A DNA stretch of 64,000 nucleotides from Roseibium polysiphoniae (GTDB lineage Bacteria > Pseudomonadota > Alphaproteobacteria > Rhizobiales > Stappiaceae), in assembly GCF_014842925.1 (NCBI RefSeq), contig NZ_JACYXJ010000006.1:310001-374000 (forward strand), read 5' to 3'. Of the stretch, positions 56,301 to 64,000 are shown one piece after another. The first letter of the stretch is position 1. Every line of letters starts with the position of its first letter. The translations under genes and the position numbers were made by a program. The notes under the pieces are model-generated. The model worked only from the letters and a program-made list of their open reading frames with translations. It was not told the DNA's origin and made no database searches.

Positions 56301-57635
56301 TCATTCTGCCGCGGTTGAGACAACATGGTCTTCCAGTCCTTCGGGCATTGGGCCGCCGTAGACCCAGTCAAGCAGTTCCGCCGTATGTATCACGGGGATC
56401 TGAGTTCCGTTTCCGATCTGCGTCATGCAGCCAATGTTGCCCGTCGCGATTAGATCCGGCTTGGTCTTCTCGATGTTCGCGACCTTCCGATCTCTCAATT
56501 TCCCCGCGATTTCAGGCTGAAGTATGTTGTAGGTGCCCGCCGATCCGCAACACAAATGCCCCTCTGGCACGTCTTTGACCTCAAAGCCAGCCGCCTTCAA
56601 CAGCTCTTTCGGCTGACGGGTAATTTTCTGCCCGTGTTGCATGGAACAAGCCGAGTGATAGGCAGCGCGCAATCCCGGAGTAAGCGCCGGCTCGCCGAGA
56701 TCCACTTCTGTGAGATATTCGGTGATGTCCTTTGCCAAGTTGGAAACGCGTTCGGCCTTGGCAGCGTAGAGCGGATCCTCACGCAACATGAAGCCGTAGT
56801 CCTTGATGGTGGTACCGCAGCCAGAGGCCGTGATCACGATCGCGTCCAACCCCTCCCCTTCAAGCTCCTGCGTCCAGGCATCGACATTGCGGCGCGCATT
56901 CTCAAGTGCCGCCTCCTCCTTGCCCATATGATGGACCAACGCTCCACAACAGCCCTCGCCTTTCGGCAAGACAATCTCATGGCCCGAGCGCTGTAGAAGC
57001 CGAATTGTCGCATCATTGATCGACGGCTTGAGAACAGGCTGGGCGCAGCCACTCAACAAAGCGACGCGCCCTTTTCTTTCCGATTGCCCGGAGGTGAAAA
57101 CGGCCGGCCCTTCCATCGTTGACCTGATCGGCGCCTTTGGCGGAGCAAGGTCGAGCATTGCACCAAGCTTTGCCAGCGGCCCTCCAGCCTTCTTTAGAAC
57201 GCCCGCCATGGGCCGCCCAAAGAACGCACCGAAAAGGGCGAGACGGAACCTCCCCGGATACGGCAATACAAAGGCCAGGAGTTCGCGCAGCACCCGATCG
57301 GCGAAGGGACGCTTGTAGGTATTTTCGATGTGCGCGCGAGCGTGGTCGACCAGATGCATGTAGTTCACACCTGAAGGGCAGGTGGTCATGCACGAGAGAC
57401 AGGAAAGACAACGGTCGACATGTTTGACCACTTTCTCATCGGCCGGGCGATTGTTCTCCAACATGTCCTTGATCAGGTAGATGCGACCACGCGGACTGTC
57501 GAGTTCATCTCCCAGCAGCGTGAACGTCGGGCATGTCGCCGTGCAGAAGCCGCAGTGCACGCATTTGCGCAAAATCTTCTCGGACTCAGCGACGGCCGGG
57601 TCGGCAAGTTGGGCAAGTGAAAAATTTGTCTGCAT
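56301..57635 (-). CDS. glcF: Glycolate oxidase iron-sulfur subunit
   Basis: The 444-residue GlcF passes electrons from the flavin subunits. It has two N-terminal 4Fe-4S clusters, CVHCGFCTATCP and CLSCLSCMTTCP, and two CCG domains further on (GCAQPVLKPSIN to GEGCCGAL, and YHSACSMQHGQK to GHLCCGSAGTYN). The cysteine sets are complete. It is third in glcD-glcE-glcF, 26 bases after glcE. Together the three oxidise glycolate (and D-lactate) to glyoxylate, feeding electrons to the respiratory chain. Confidence 0.96.
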   Translation of the reverse strand: MQTNFSLAQLADPAVAESEKILRKCVHCGFCTATCPTFTLLGDELDSPRGRIYLIKDMLENNRPADEKVVKHVDRCLSCLSCMTTCPSGVNYMHLVDHARAHIENTYKRPFADRVLRELLAFVLPYPGRFRLALFGAFFGRPMAGVLKKAGGPLAKLGAMLDLAPPKAPIRSTMEGPAVFTSGQSERKGRVALLSGCAQPVLKPSINDATIRLLQRSGHEIVLPKGEGCCGALVHHMGKEEAALENARRNVDAWTQELEGEGLDAIVITASGCGTTIKDYGFMLREDPLYAAKAERVSNLAKDITEYLTEVDLGEPALTPGLRAAYHSACSMQHGQKITRQPKELLKAAGFEVKDVPEGHLCCGSAGTYNILQPEIAGKLRDRKVANIEKTKPDLIATGNIGCMTQIGNGTQIPVIHTAELLDWVYGGPMPEGLEDHVVSTAAE

Positions 57636-57661
57636 GGTCGATCACATCTGTTTAACCGGGC

Positions 57662-58852
57662 TCAAACGCCAACGATCATCCGTCCTGGATTCAAGATCCC
57701 TTTCGGGTCGAACTGCTGCTTCAGGCGTTTGGCAAGGGCTGCGAGCGGCGTGGCCTGGGGCTGGAACACCGAAACGGTGCTGCGAAGCGAAGCATCCGCG
57801 CGCACCAAGGTCGCGTGACCTCCCCCGCAGTCCGCAACCGCCTGCCGGATTTCGCCATCCCAGAGCGCTCCATCCAGGCTTTTCAGCCAGACGAGCCCAC
57901 CACTCCAGTCATAATATGCGTCCAGCGGAAAGGTCTCCCTGAGAGCTGCGACCAGTTTGGCGCCGGCTGTCGGTGCGACCGACAAACGCCAGACCGGCTC
58001 TGTGCCGCTTGCGACGGGCTTGCAATCCCTGATGTCCTTCCAGAGAATTGTTGTCTCTTCATGCCCCACATCGGCGGCCTTACCGAAACCTGAAAGCGTT
58101 TTCCCGAGACTCTCGAGACGGTAGTTGACTGAACTCTCGAACCCTTCAAGGCGAAGCAACGTGCGTGGCCGTTCCCCATCGAGCCCGCCCGGCAAATGTG
58201 CGGCCGCGGAGACTTCCGCAGAAGAGCCCATTGCCATGCACATGGCCTCAACCGCGTTTTGATCATCGAGCCCTTCGATGACGAAAGTAGCGCTTGTTTC
58301 CGCCGCCGGATTGACCTTGAGAGTGACAGTTGTTGCCACCGCCAGAGTTCCCCAGGACCCGCAAAGCGCGCGTGGGAGATCGTAGCCAGTGACGTTTTTC
58401 ACGACCTTGCCGCCAGAATTGAACACCTCACCGCGCCCGGATACGGCTTCCATACCCAGGATATGATCACGGGCCGCCCCGGCCTTGATCCTGCGTGGCC
58501 CGGAGAGGTTTGCAGCCAACACGCCGCCGACCGTGCCTTGGCCGGCAGGCCGGCCGAGCAGTGGTCCATAATCCATTGGCTCGAAAGAAAATTCCTGACC
58601 GCGGCTTGCGACCAGTTGTTCGACGTCCGCGATCGGCGTACCTGCCTTGACGGTCAGCACGAGCTCTTCAGGCTCATAGGCGACAACGCCGGAAAGACCC
58701 GACAGGTCGAGGACATGCGCCGTCTGCACCGGTCGCCCGAGGGCCTCTTTGGAACGGCTTCCTACAATTTCCAACGGCCGTTCTTCCGCCGCAGCCCATT
58801 GAATGGCGTCGCAGGTTTCGCGTGTGTCACGCGGTTTGAGTGTCGCTTCCAT
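57662..58852 (-). CDS. glcE: Glycolate oxidase subunit GlcE
   Basis: A 396-residue FAD-binding (PCMH-type) subunit related to GlcD but shorter. The flavin-binding part contains VVAYEPEELVLTVKAGTPIADVE and the LGRPAGQGTVGGVLAANLSGPRR loop. The C-terminus is QQFDPKGILNPGRM, the family end. It starts 8 bases after the glcD stop. The second flavin subunit is needed for activity of the complex in E. coli, a point taken from general knowledge. The sequence gives no sign of degeneration. Confidence 0.95.
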   Translation of the reverse strand: MEATLKPRDTRETCDAIQWAAAEERPLEIVGSRSKEALGRPVQTAHVLDLSGLSGVVAYEPEELVLTVKAGTPIADVEQLVASRGQEFSFEPMDYGPLLGRPAGQGTVGGVLAANLSGPRRIKAGAARDHILGMEAVSGRGEVFNSGGKVVKNVTGYDLPRALCGSWGTLAVATTVTLKVNPAAETSATFVIEGLDDQNAVEAMCMAMGSSAEVSAAAHLPGGLDGERPRTLLRLEGFESSVNYRLESLGKTLSGFGKAADVGHEETTILWKDIRDCKPVASGTEPVWRLSVAPTAGAKLVAALRETFPLDAYYDWSGGLVWLKSLDGALWDGEIRQAVADCGGGHATLVRADASLRSTVSVFQPQATPLAALAKRLKQQFDPKGILNPGRMIVGV

Positions 58853-58860
58853 GAGATATC

Positions 58861-60357
58861 CTAAAAGCGCGGAATGTCAGGGAAAGGCAGCTTTCCCTTG
58901 TGCACATGCATCTTGCCCAGCTCGGCGCAACGGTGGAGAACCGGAAAGACCTTGCCAGGGTTAAGAAGGTGCTTGTCATCGAAGGCGCATTTGACGCGCT
59001 GCTGCTGCTTCAGATCTTCCTCCGAGAACATGTCCGGCATCAGATCACGCTTTTCGATGCCGACCCCATGCTCACCTGTCAGCACGCCGCCAACCTCGAC
59101 ACACAGGCGAAGGATATCGGCCCCAAAAGCCTCTGCAGCTGCAAGTTCGCCCGGTTTGTTGGCATCGTAGAGGATCAGCGGATGCAGGTTGCCGTCCCCG
59201 GCATGAAAGACGTTCGCGACGCCCAGGCCGTGCTTTTCACCCAGCTCACGCATGCGAGCCAAGACCTTTGGCAGTTCCTTGCGCGGGATCGTGCCGTCCA
59301 TGCATAGATAGTCTGGAGAAATGCGACCAACGGCAGGAAATGCAGCCTTGCGCCCGGCCCAGAACGTCATCCGCTCTTCTTCACTGGTGGAAATTCGAAG
59401 ATGCCCCGCCTTGTTGGCCTTGGCGATCTGCTCCACACGATCGATCAGATAGTCCACTTCCGCCTCCGGACCATCCAACTCGACGATAAGTAGTGCCTCG
59501 ACATCCAGAGGATAGCCCGCATTGACGAAGGCCTCAGCGGCATGGATCGCCGGCTTGTCCATCATCTCCATGCCACCTGGAATGATCCCGGCCGCAATGA
59601 TGTCAGCGACGCAGCGACCACCATCCTCGCTGGTCGGAAACCCAATCAGCAGCGCCCGCGCTGTCTCAGGTTTTTGCAGGATCCGAACAGTGACTTCGGT
59701 CACCACGCCAAGCAAACCTTCGGAACCGGTCATGAGACCGAGAAGGTCGTAGCCTTCGCTGTCCAGATGTTTGCCGCCGAGCCGGATCACCTCGCCGGTG
59801 ATCAGCACCATCTCGATGCCGAGCACGTTGTTCGTTGTCAGGCCATACTTGAGGCAGTGAACGCCGCCTGAATTTTCCGCAATATTGCCGCCAATCGAAC
59901 ATGCGATCTGAGAAGACGGATCAGGCGCGTAATAGAAGCCTTCGTGTTCGACGGCGCGGGTAATGCCCAGGTTGGTAACGCCGGGCTGTACCACGACAGC
60001 GCGGTTGTCAAAGTCGATGTCGAGCACCTGGTTGAATTTCATCATCGACATCAGGACGCCGTCTGCCAAAGGCAATGCACCGCCCGACAGAGAGGTGCCT
60101 GCGCCCCTGGGGACGACCTTTACGTCGTTGTCATGGCAGTAGCGCAAGACCTTGGCCACCTGTTCGACGGTTTCCGGCAGCACCACAATCAGAGGCATTT
60201 GACGATACGCGGTCAGCGCATCCGTCTCATACGGCCGCATTTCCGTCTCATCATGGATCACTCCCTCGCCGGGAACGATCGCCTGAAGTGCCTTTACGAT
60301 CTCGGCTCTTTTGGCCATCACGGCGCTGTCGGGCGCCGGCATTGCGATCGCGGTCAT
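58861..60357 (-). CDS. glcD: Glycolate oxidase subunit GlcD
   Basis: A 498-residue FAD-linked oxidase. ATG 60357 (MTAIAMPAPDS) is preceded by GGGAGAGG. The frame stays open to 60486, but that part is not needed. The FAD-binding region has VVPRGAGTSLSGGALPLADGV and SSQIACSIGGNIAENSGG. The C-terminal catalytic part holds NVFHAGDGNLHPLI and GEHGVGIEKR, and the end is LLNPGKVFPV. It is first in glcD-glcE-glcF. A LysR gene is divergent across about 160 bases, and the gap contains a palindrome. Confidence 0.96.
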   Translation of the reverse strand: MTAIAMPAPDSAVMAKRAEIVKALQAIVPGEGVIHDETEMRPYETDALTAYRQMPLIVVLPETVEQVAKVLRYCHDNDVKVVPRGAGTSLSGGALPLADGVLMSMMKFNQVLDIDFDNRAVVVQPGVTNLGITRAVEHEGFYYAPDPSSQIACSIGGNIAENSGGVHCLKYGLTTNNVLGIEMVLITGEVIRLGGKHLDSEGYDLLGLMTGSEGLLGVVTEVTVRILQKPETARALLIGFPTSEDGGRCVADIIAAGIIPGGMEMMDKPAIHAAEAFVNAGYPLDVEALLIVELDGPEAEVDYLIDRVEQIAKANKAGHLRISTSEEERMTFWAGRKAAFPAVGRISPDYLCMDGTIPRKELPKVLARMRELGEKHGLGVANVFHAGDGNLHPLILYDANKPGELAAAEAFGADILRLCVEVGGVLTGEHGVGIEKRDLMPDMFSEEDLKQQQRVKCAFDDKHLLNPGKVFPVLHRCAELGKMHVHKGKLPFPDIPRF

Positions 60358-60397
60358 GGCCTCTCCCTTTCCATTTCCGAACAAATATGATCCATTG

Positions 60398-60414
60398 TTG
60401 CCCTGAGGGCGCAA
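60398..60414. promoter_or_regulatory. Palindrome between glcD and lysR, candidate operator
   Basis: TTGCCCTGAGGGCGCAA holds a TTGC/GCAA dyad and a nested GCCC-TGA-GGGC palindrome, midway between the divergent starts. LysR-type sites are T-N11-A dyads. This one does not fit exactly but is the only clear symmetry in the gap. Confidence 0.45.
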
Positions 60415-60519
60415 ATCATTATCGCTGCGGTTGTCTAGCTCCTCAGACCCCATTTTGGCAAATAAGCCAGCACAGCGATACGTCAAAGCAGCACTAGAAC
60501 GTTTTCCAGGCGGTTGAAA

Positions 60520-61467
60520 ATGAGCAATCTTACAGACATGGAAATCTTTGCCAGAGTTGTAAGCGCCGGCAGCATGTCTGCCGCGGGACGGGAAATGGGT
60601 CTCTCGCCAGCGGTTGTTTCAAAACGCATCAGACGCCTCGAGGACAAGCTCGGAACACGGCTGCTTCAGCGCACGACCCGCCAGATCGCAATGACCGAGT
60701 CGGGCCAGGGGTTTTATGAGCGCGTCATCGCGATCCTGGCATCAGTGGAAGAGGCAGAAGCTTTTGTCGCCCGCGGTTCGGCCCAGGCGAGAGGGACCTT
60801 GAAGGTCGCCGCACCAACGTCCTTCGGACGCATGCACATCGCGCCGTACCTCGGCAAGTTCCTGGATGCCAATCCGGACCTTTCGGTCAATCTCGATCTC
60901 GAGGACAGCTTCGTCGATATTGTCGGCGACGGCTATGATCTGGCGATCAGGATTGCCGAACTTTCCGATTCTAGTCTGGTTGCAAGGCGACTGGCTCCCA
61001 TCCACCGGATTCTGTGCGCGTCTCCGGACTACCTGGCCCGCCACGGCGAGCCCAGTTCCATAGAAGATCTTGTCGAAAATCATATTTGCCTGGCGGCAGC
61101 CAATCAGGACCCCTGGAGACTGATGGGGCCAAACGGACCCGAGAACGTTCGAACACTTGCACCGGTGCGCACGAACTCGTCCGAGGTCGTGCGCGAATGC
61201 TTGATTGCCGGCGTCGGAGTTGCCCTGCGATCCACTTGGGACATCGGTCCCGAACTTCGGGAAGGCAAACTGAAGATTATCCTGCCGACCTATCGCGCTT
61301 CAAAGGATGTTGGCCTCCACGCGGTCTATCCAAGCCGGCGCTTTCTACCCGCCAAGGTTCGGGTGTTTATCGATTTCCTCGCTCAGCTCTATGGCCATGC
61401 GCCCTACTGGGACGAAGGTCTCGACGATTGGCTGACGCTGCCGGAGAGCACTCGCGCGGAAGCCTGA
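60520..61467 (+). CDS. LysR-family transcriptional regulator
   Basis: A 315-residue LysR-type regulator of the CrgA/AaeR-like branch. The N-terminal winged helix reads MEIFARVVSAGSMSAAGREMGLSPAVVSKRI with LLQRTTRQ, and the periplasmic-binding-like effector domain begins about residue 95 (LKVAAPTSFGR). ATG 60520 is used. The frame starts two codons earlier at TTG. It is divergent from glcD, so it probably controls glycolate oxidase. The effector cannot be read from sequence. Confidence 0.93.
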   Translation: MSNLTDMEIFARVVSAGSMSAAGREMGLSPAVVSKRIRRLEDKLGTRLLQRTTRQIAMTESGQGFYERVIAILASVEEAEAFVARGSAQARGTLKVAAPTSFGRMHIAPYLGKFLDANPDLSVNLDLEDSFVDIVGDGYDLAIRIAELSDSSLVARRLAPIHRILCASPDYLARHGEPSSIEDLVENHICLAAANQDPWRLMGPNGPENVRTLAPVRTNSSEVVRECLIAGVGVALRSTWDIGPELREGKLKIILPTYRASKDVGLHAVYPSRRFLPAKVRVFIDFLAQLYGHAPYWDEGLDDWLTLPESTRAEA

Positions 61468-61632
61468 ATGTAGATCAATCCAGCTCTTTTACGCTTCAAA
61501 TCTGCACCTGCGACATACCCGCCCAGGATGGGGAATTATGAAGTTTGCCGGACTGTCACGGGTTGTTTCTCAAAACCAAGTCCTATTTTTTGTAGCGAGC
61601 GCAACCGCGCTGACTGACTGAGGGAGAAACAT

Positions 61633-62013
61633 ATGAAGCGGATCGTAATGATCGCAGGAGCCGCGCTCCTTGCCCTTAGCGCGCAAGCGCATGCAGAGGG
61701 CGATGCAGCCGCCGGTGAGAAAGTCTTCAAAAAGTGCAAGGCCTGCCACGCCGTTGGCGAAGGCGCGAAAAACAAAGTCGGACCCGAGCTCAACGCGATT
61801 GTCGGACGCCCGATCGCATCGATTGAAGGTTTCAAATATTCCAAATCGATGATCGAATTTGGCGCAGACGGCAAAGTCTGGGACGAAGAAACTCTGGTCG
61901 CTTATCTTACCAAGCCCAAGGCTGTGGTGCCGAAAACGAAGATGGCTTTCGCCGGTCTGCGCAAGGAAAAAGACCGCGACAACATTCTTGCCTATCTGAA
62001 GCAATTCCAGTGA
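61633..62013 (+). CDS. Cytochrome c2-like periplasmic cytochrome
   Basis: A 126-residue class I cytochrome c. A signal peptide (ending AHAEG) is followed by the haem-binding KCKACHAVG (CxxCH) near residue 37-41, and the methionine ligand lies in KTKMAFAGL. The spacing and the small size are those of cytochrome c2 or c550, which carries electrons between the bc1 complex and an oxidase in the periplasm. ATG 61633 follows GGGAGA. It is free-standing with a terminator behind it. Confidence 0.93.
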   Translation: MKRIVMIAGAALLALSAQAHAEGDAAAGEKVFKKCKACHAVGEGAKNKVGPELNAIVGRPIASIEGFKYSKSMIEFGADGKVWDEETLVAYLTKPKAVVPKTKMAFAGLRKEKDRDNILAYLKQFQ

Positions 62014-62043
62014 GGAATTCGGGTTAGGCCCTCAACGGAAGTG

Positions 62044-62065
62044 AGGCCGAGCAAACGCCCGGCCT
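62044..62065 (+). terminator. Rho-independent terminator after cytochrome gene
   Basis: AGGCCG and GC (62044-62052, one mismatch) pair with GC and CGGCCT (62057-62065) around AAAC, followed by a run of T. It lies about 30 bases after the stop. Confidence 0.9.
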
Positions 62066-62199
62066 TTTTTGTCGGCGATGCTGCCAAGTCGGTGCTACCT
62101 GTAGGATCTGATCCAGGGAGGGTTGTCTGCCCACGGTTTCGGACACACGCCACCAGCGCCCCTTCATCGCCAAATGACCCTCGTGAGCCCGTTCTGTGC

Positions 62200-63555
62200 C
62201 TAGTCCGGATTGTCCTCACTCTTTTCTGCGTGATGTGCCCGGATTTTACGCACGGTCCACCATATGGTCAGGACAACAACCGGCACAGCCAGTCCGATTG
62301 TAACTGCAGGCGCGGGAACCGGAAGCCCGAGGTCTTTCGCCCCTTTGGCGAGATAAGACAACAACCCAACCACATAATAGCTCACCGCTGCGACGGACAG
62401 GCCTTCGACTGTCTGTTGAAGCCGAAGCTGCAGGCGCGCGCGCCGATTCATCGATTCCAGAAGCGACCTGTTCTGCTGTTCCAGATCCACATCAACGCGG
62501 GTCCGCAGCAGTGTGGTCGCGCGCGCAAGTTTGCGGGAGAGCGTCGCCTGCCGCTCTTCTATCGCCTGACAGGTGCGCATGGCGGGCGCCAGACGTCGGC
62601 CCAAGAATGCAGACATGCTGAGATCACCGACGACAGGCTCCTCGCCCAGCGCCTTCAGGCGGGCGACGACAATGTCGTAATAGGCGCGGCCTGCCCCGAA
62701 GCGATAACTGCTGGAGGCTGCTCCAGCTTCAAGCGAGGCAGCCAGACGAGAGAGTTGCTCGAGAAGGCCCTTGTTGGCCTCCAGATCCGCACTTGCCTGC
62801 ATGCGATGGCTCAGGTCGACGAGATCGGTCTCAATCGCCGAGATTTCAGGCTGCAACTTGTTCGCCTCAAACAATCCGAGCAAGGCAAACGTCCGATAGG
62901 TTTCAATTTCAAGCAGTCGCTGAACGACCGCGCCGCACTGAACCTCGTTCATACTCTCGTTCAGGACCAGAAAGCGTGTCAGCCCATTTCCGTCGGGACG
63001 AAAATCCGTGGCTGCCAGCGCCGCTCTGCCTTCAACGTTAAAAACGGTCAGACTCGCAGGATCGTAGTGGCGCCTCCAATTCTCGTCGGGAGTTGCCTCA
63101 AGCAAGTCGAGGCGCGTTGCCACCAACACAAGGCCCGGCGCCCGAAAGGCCGAACCAAACGGATTATTTGCGGGTAACGGCGCGAAGGAACCTTCGGAGG
63201 TCGCCGGACCATCCCAGGTGTAGGTCGTAAACTCTGTATGACGCTCCCAGCTCAATGCACCGCCGGCAAATGGCAAAACATGATAGCGCGCGTCCGGGGC
63301 AGGTCCCGCCGCACCTTGGCTGGCGCAGAAATCCGAAAACCAGCTCCTGTCGCGATTTGCTTCTTCCGCACTCGTCGCAAAGGCGTAGTGCAACACGACC
63401 CTTGGCGAGCACACGGGCCGAAACGGACGTGCGTGGACTTCCCCAAGGACCGACTCTCTCAACGGATGGGTTGGAAAAGAAGGCGCGCGCTCTAACGGCG
63501 CTGGAGCGCTCCGGTCACTCGGGGCGTCCTGATCTTCATTCTTGTCTTTTGCCAT
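62200..63555 (-). CDS. DUF3422 family protein
   Basis: A 451-residue DUF3422 protein. The family opening LRESVLGEVHARPFRPV is clear, followed by a mixed alpha/beta region. A long helical part follows (about 245-385, with several coiled-coil-like stretches such as LLEQLSRLAASLEAG), and two C-terminal transmembrane helices (about 385-440, VEGLSVAAVSYYVVGLLSYL and VTIGLAVPVVVLTIWWTV). The function is unknown in the family. It probably sits at the inner membrane with a large cytosolic head. No partner gene is adjacent. Confidence 0.92.
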   Translation of the reverse strand: MAKDKNEDQDAPSDRSAPAPLERAPSFPTHPLRESVLGEVHARPFRPVCSPRVVLHYAFATSAEEANRDRSWFSDFCASQGAAGPAPDARYHVLPFAGGALSWERHTEFTTYTWDGPATSEGSFAPLPANNPFGSAFRAPGLVLVATRLDLLEATPDENWRRHYDPASLTVFNVEGRAALAATDFRPDGNGLTRFLVLNESMNEVQCGAVVQRLLEIETYRTFALLGLFEANKLQPEISAIETDLVDLSHRMQASADLEANKGLLEQLSRLAASLEAGAASSSYRFGAGRAYYDIVVARLKALGEEPVVGDLSMSAFLGRRLAPAMRTCQAIEERQATLSRKLARATTLLRTRVDVDLEQQNRSLLESMNRRARLQLRLQQTVEGLSVAAVSYYVVGLLSYLAKGAKDLGLPVPAPAVTIGLAVPVVVLTIWWTVRKIRAHHAEKSEDNPD

Positions 63556-64000
63556 GCCGCTGTGCTCCCACGCTCACAAACTGCCAGAAAGCTCATTCCC
63601 AAATTGGCCAGTAGCCACCGAGTGAAACATGTTCTTCATCACCTAGGCGATCCAGCAAGGAAGAAAATCGCGACAGCCGCCGATATTATTATCGCACTGT
63701 AGAAACTGATAGCCCGGCGGCGAAACAATGGCTCACAGACAACAACATTATTATTCGATTTAAAGCATCCAAACGGCCTCTATTGCCATGCAGCAATTTG
63801 TCACCCTTCGAGATCAACGCCGACATAAAATTTCAACAATCAAAATTGCCTGATCAAGTTGACCAACTGGTCTAGAACTATCGTGATACTCAGGCGCCCT
63901 AAAACCTCGCATCCAGCAAAGCACTTCGAGACAAAGCTTATTCGTTTCCTGCTTCTTCAGAACCGGAAACAAGCCTGTCAACAAAGGCTCGTACAATCAC
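63556..64000. other. Terminal region, no gene seen
   Basis: The last 445 bases are AT-richer than the rest. I see no convincing coding frame, RNA or terminator. A short minus-strand frame (63814-63996) is not protein-like. A promoter of the DUF3422 gene should lie near 63560-63700. Confidence 0.45.

Noticed and set aside
62041..63177. Plus-strand open frame of 378 residues opposite the DUF3422 gene
   Set aside because: DUF3422 on the minus strand has a clear family signature. The plus frame starts inside a terminator and has no motif.

Overview
The window is a chromosomal segment of a GC-rich alphaproteobacterium, most likely a member of the Hyphomicrobiales close to Stappiaceae (Roseibium/Labrenzia-like). 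This placement is inference. It rests on the family mix (alphaproteobacterial Omp2-type porin, TIGR01459 HAD protein, HisZ-dependent histidine synthesis, MutL with an endonuclease motif, CIRCE-controlled groESL) and on base composition. I see no insertion sequence, prophage, CRISPR array, rRNA or tRNA gene. Almost all of the sequence is dense core-type coding DNA.

Layout. 1-8400: 3' part of purD, a fluoroacetate-dehalogenase-type hydrolase, a membrane GGDEF-EAL protein, a patatin, a small orphan gene and an exported MBL-fold protein. 8400-18000: rsmD and rluB opposed to tadA, a very unusual ammonium-transporter/PAS/GGDEF/EAL fusion, a porin and mutL. 18100-23100: a HAD protein, a cheY-cheZ pair, a MaoC hydratase, ribF and a DMT transporter. 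23500-30900: ileS, lspA, a lipoprotein and two M16 peptidase-like proteins, one with and one without the zinc motif. 30900-37400: a degenerate EAL membrane protein, an orphan sigma-54 activator, an exported protein, and groES-groEL behind a clear promoter and CIRCE operator. 37600-42500: slyX, a CurA-like reductase, a complete adaptor-permease-ATPase ABC exporter and a small orphan gene. 42500-48000 (minus strand): a thioesterase, a truncated globin with its Crp-type regulator, a degenerate YdjC-like protein, a GT39 membrane glycosyltransferase that appears to have lost its last 19 codons to an in-frame TGA, and a GT2-GtrA fusion. 48300-53600: hisS-hisZ-hisG, tag and a second cheZ-like gene. 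53800-64000: DUF2927, an L,D-transpeptidase, a DUF1796-like protein, glcD-glcE-glcF with a divergent LysR gene, a cytochrome c2-like protein and a DUF3422 protein.

Themes. Three c-di-GMP-type proteins differ in apparent competence. One GGDEF-EAL protein has intact active sites but no I-site. The Amt fusion has both active sites and an I-site. The third is an EAL-like domain with all catalytic motifs eroded. Two CheZ-family proteins, one next to cheY, both end in a motif resembling the CheY-binding N-terminus of FliM. The Amt fusion is the best candidate for an unusual system, since it would link ammonium sensing or transport directly to c-di-GMP. Several genes start at GTG or TTG behind a strong Shine-Dalgarno sequence, and those starts were chosen here.
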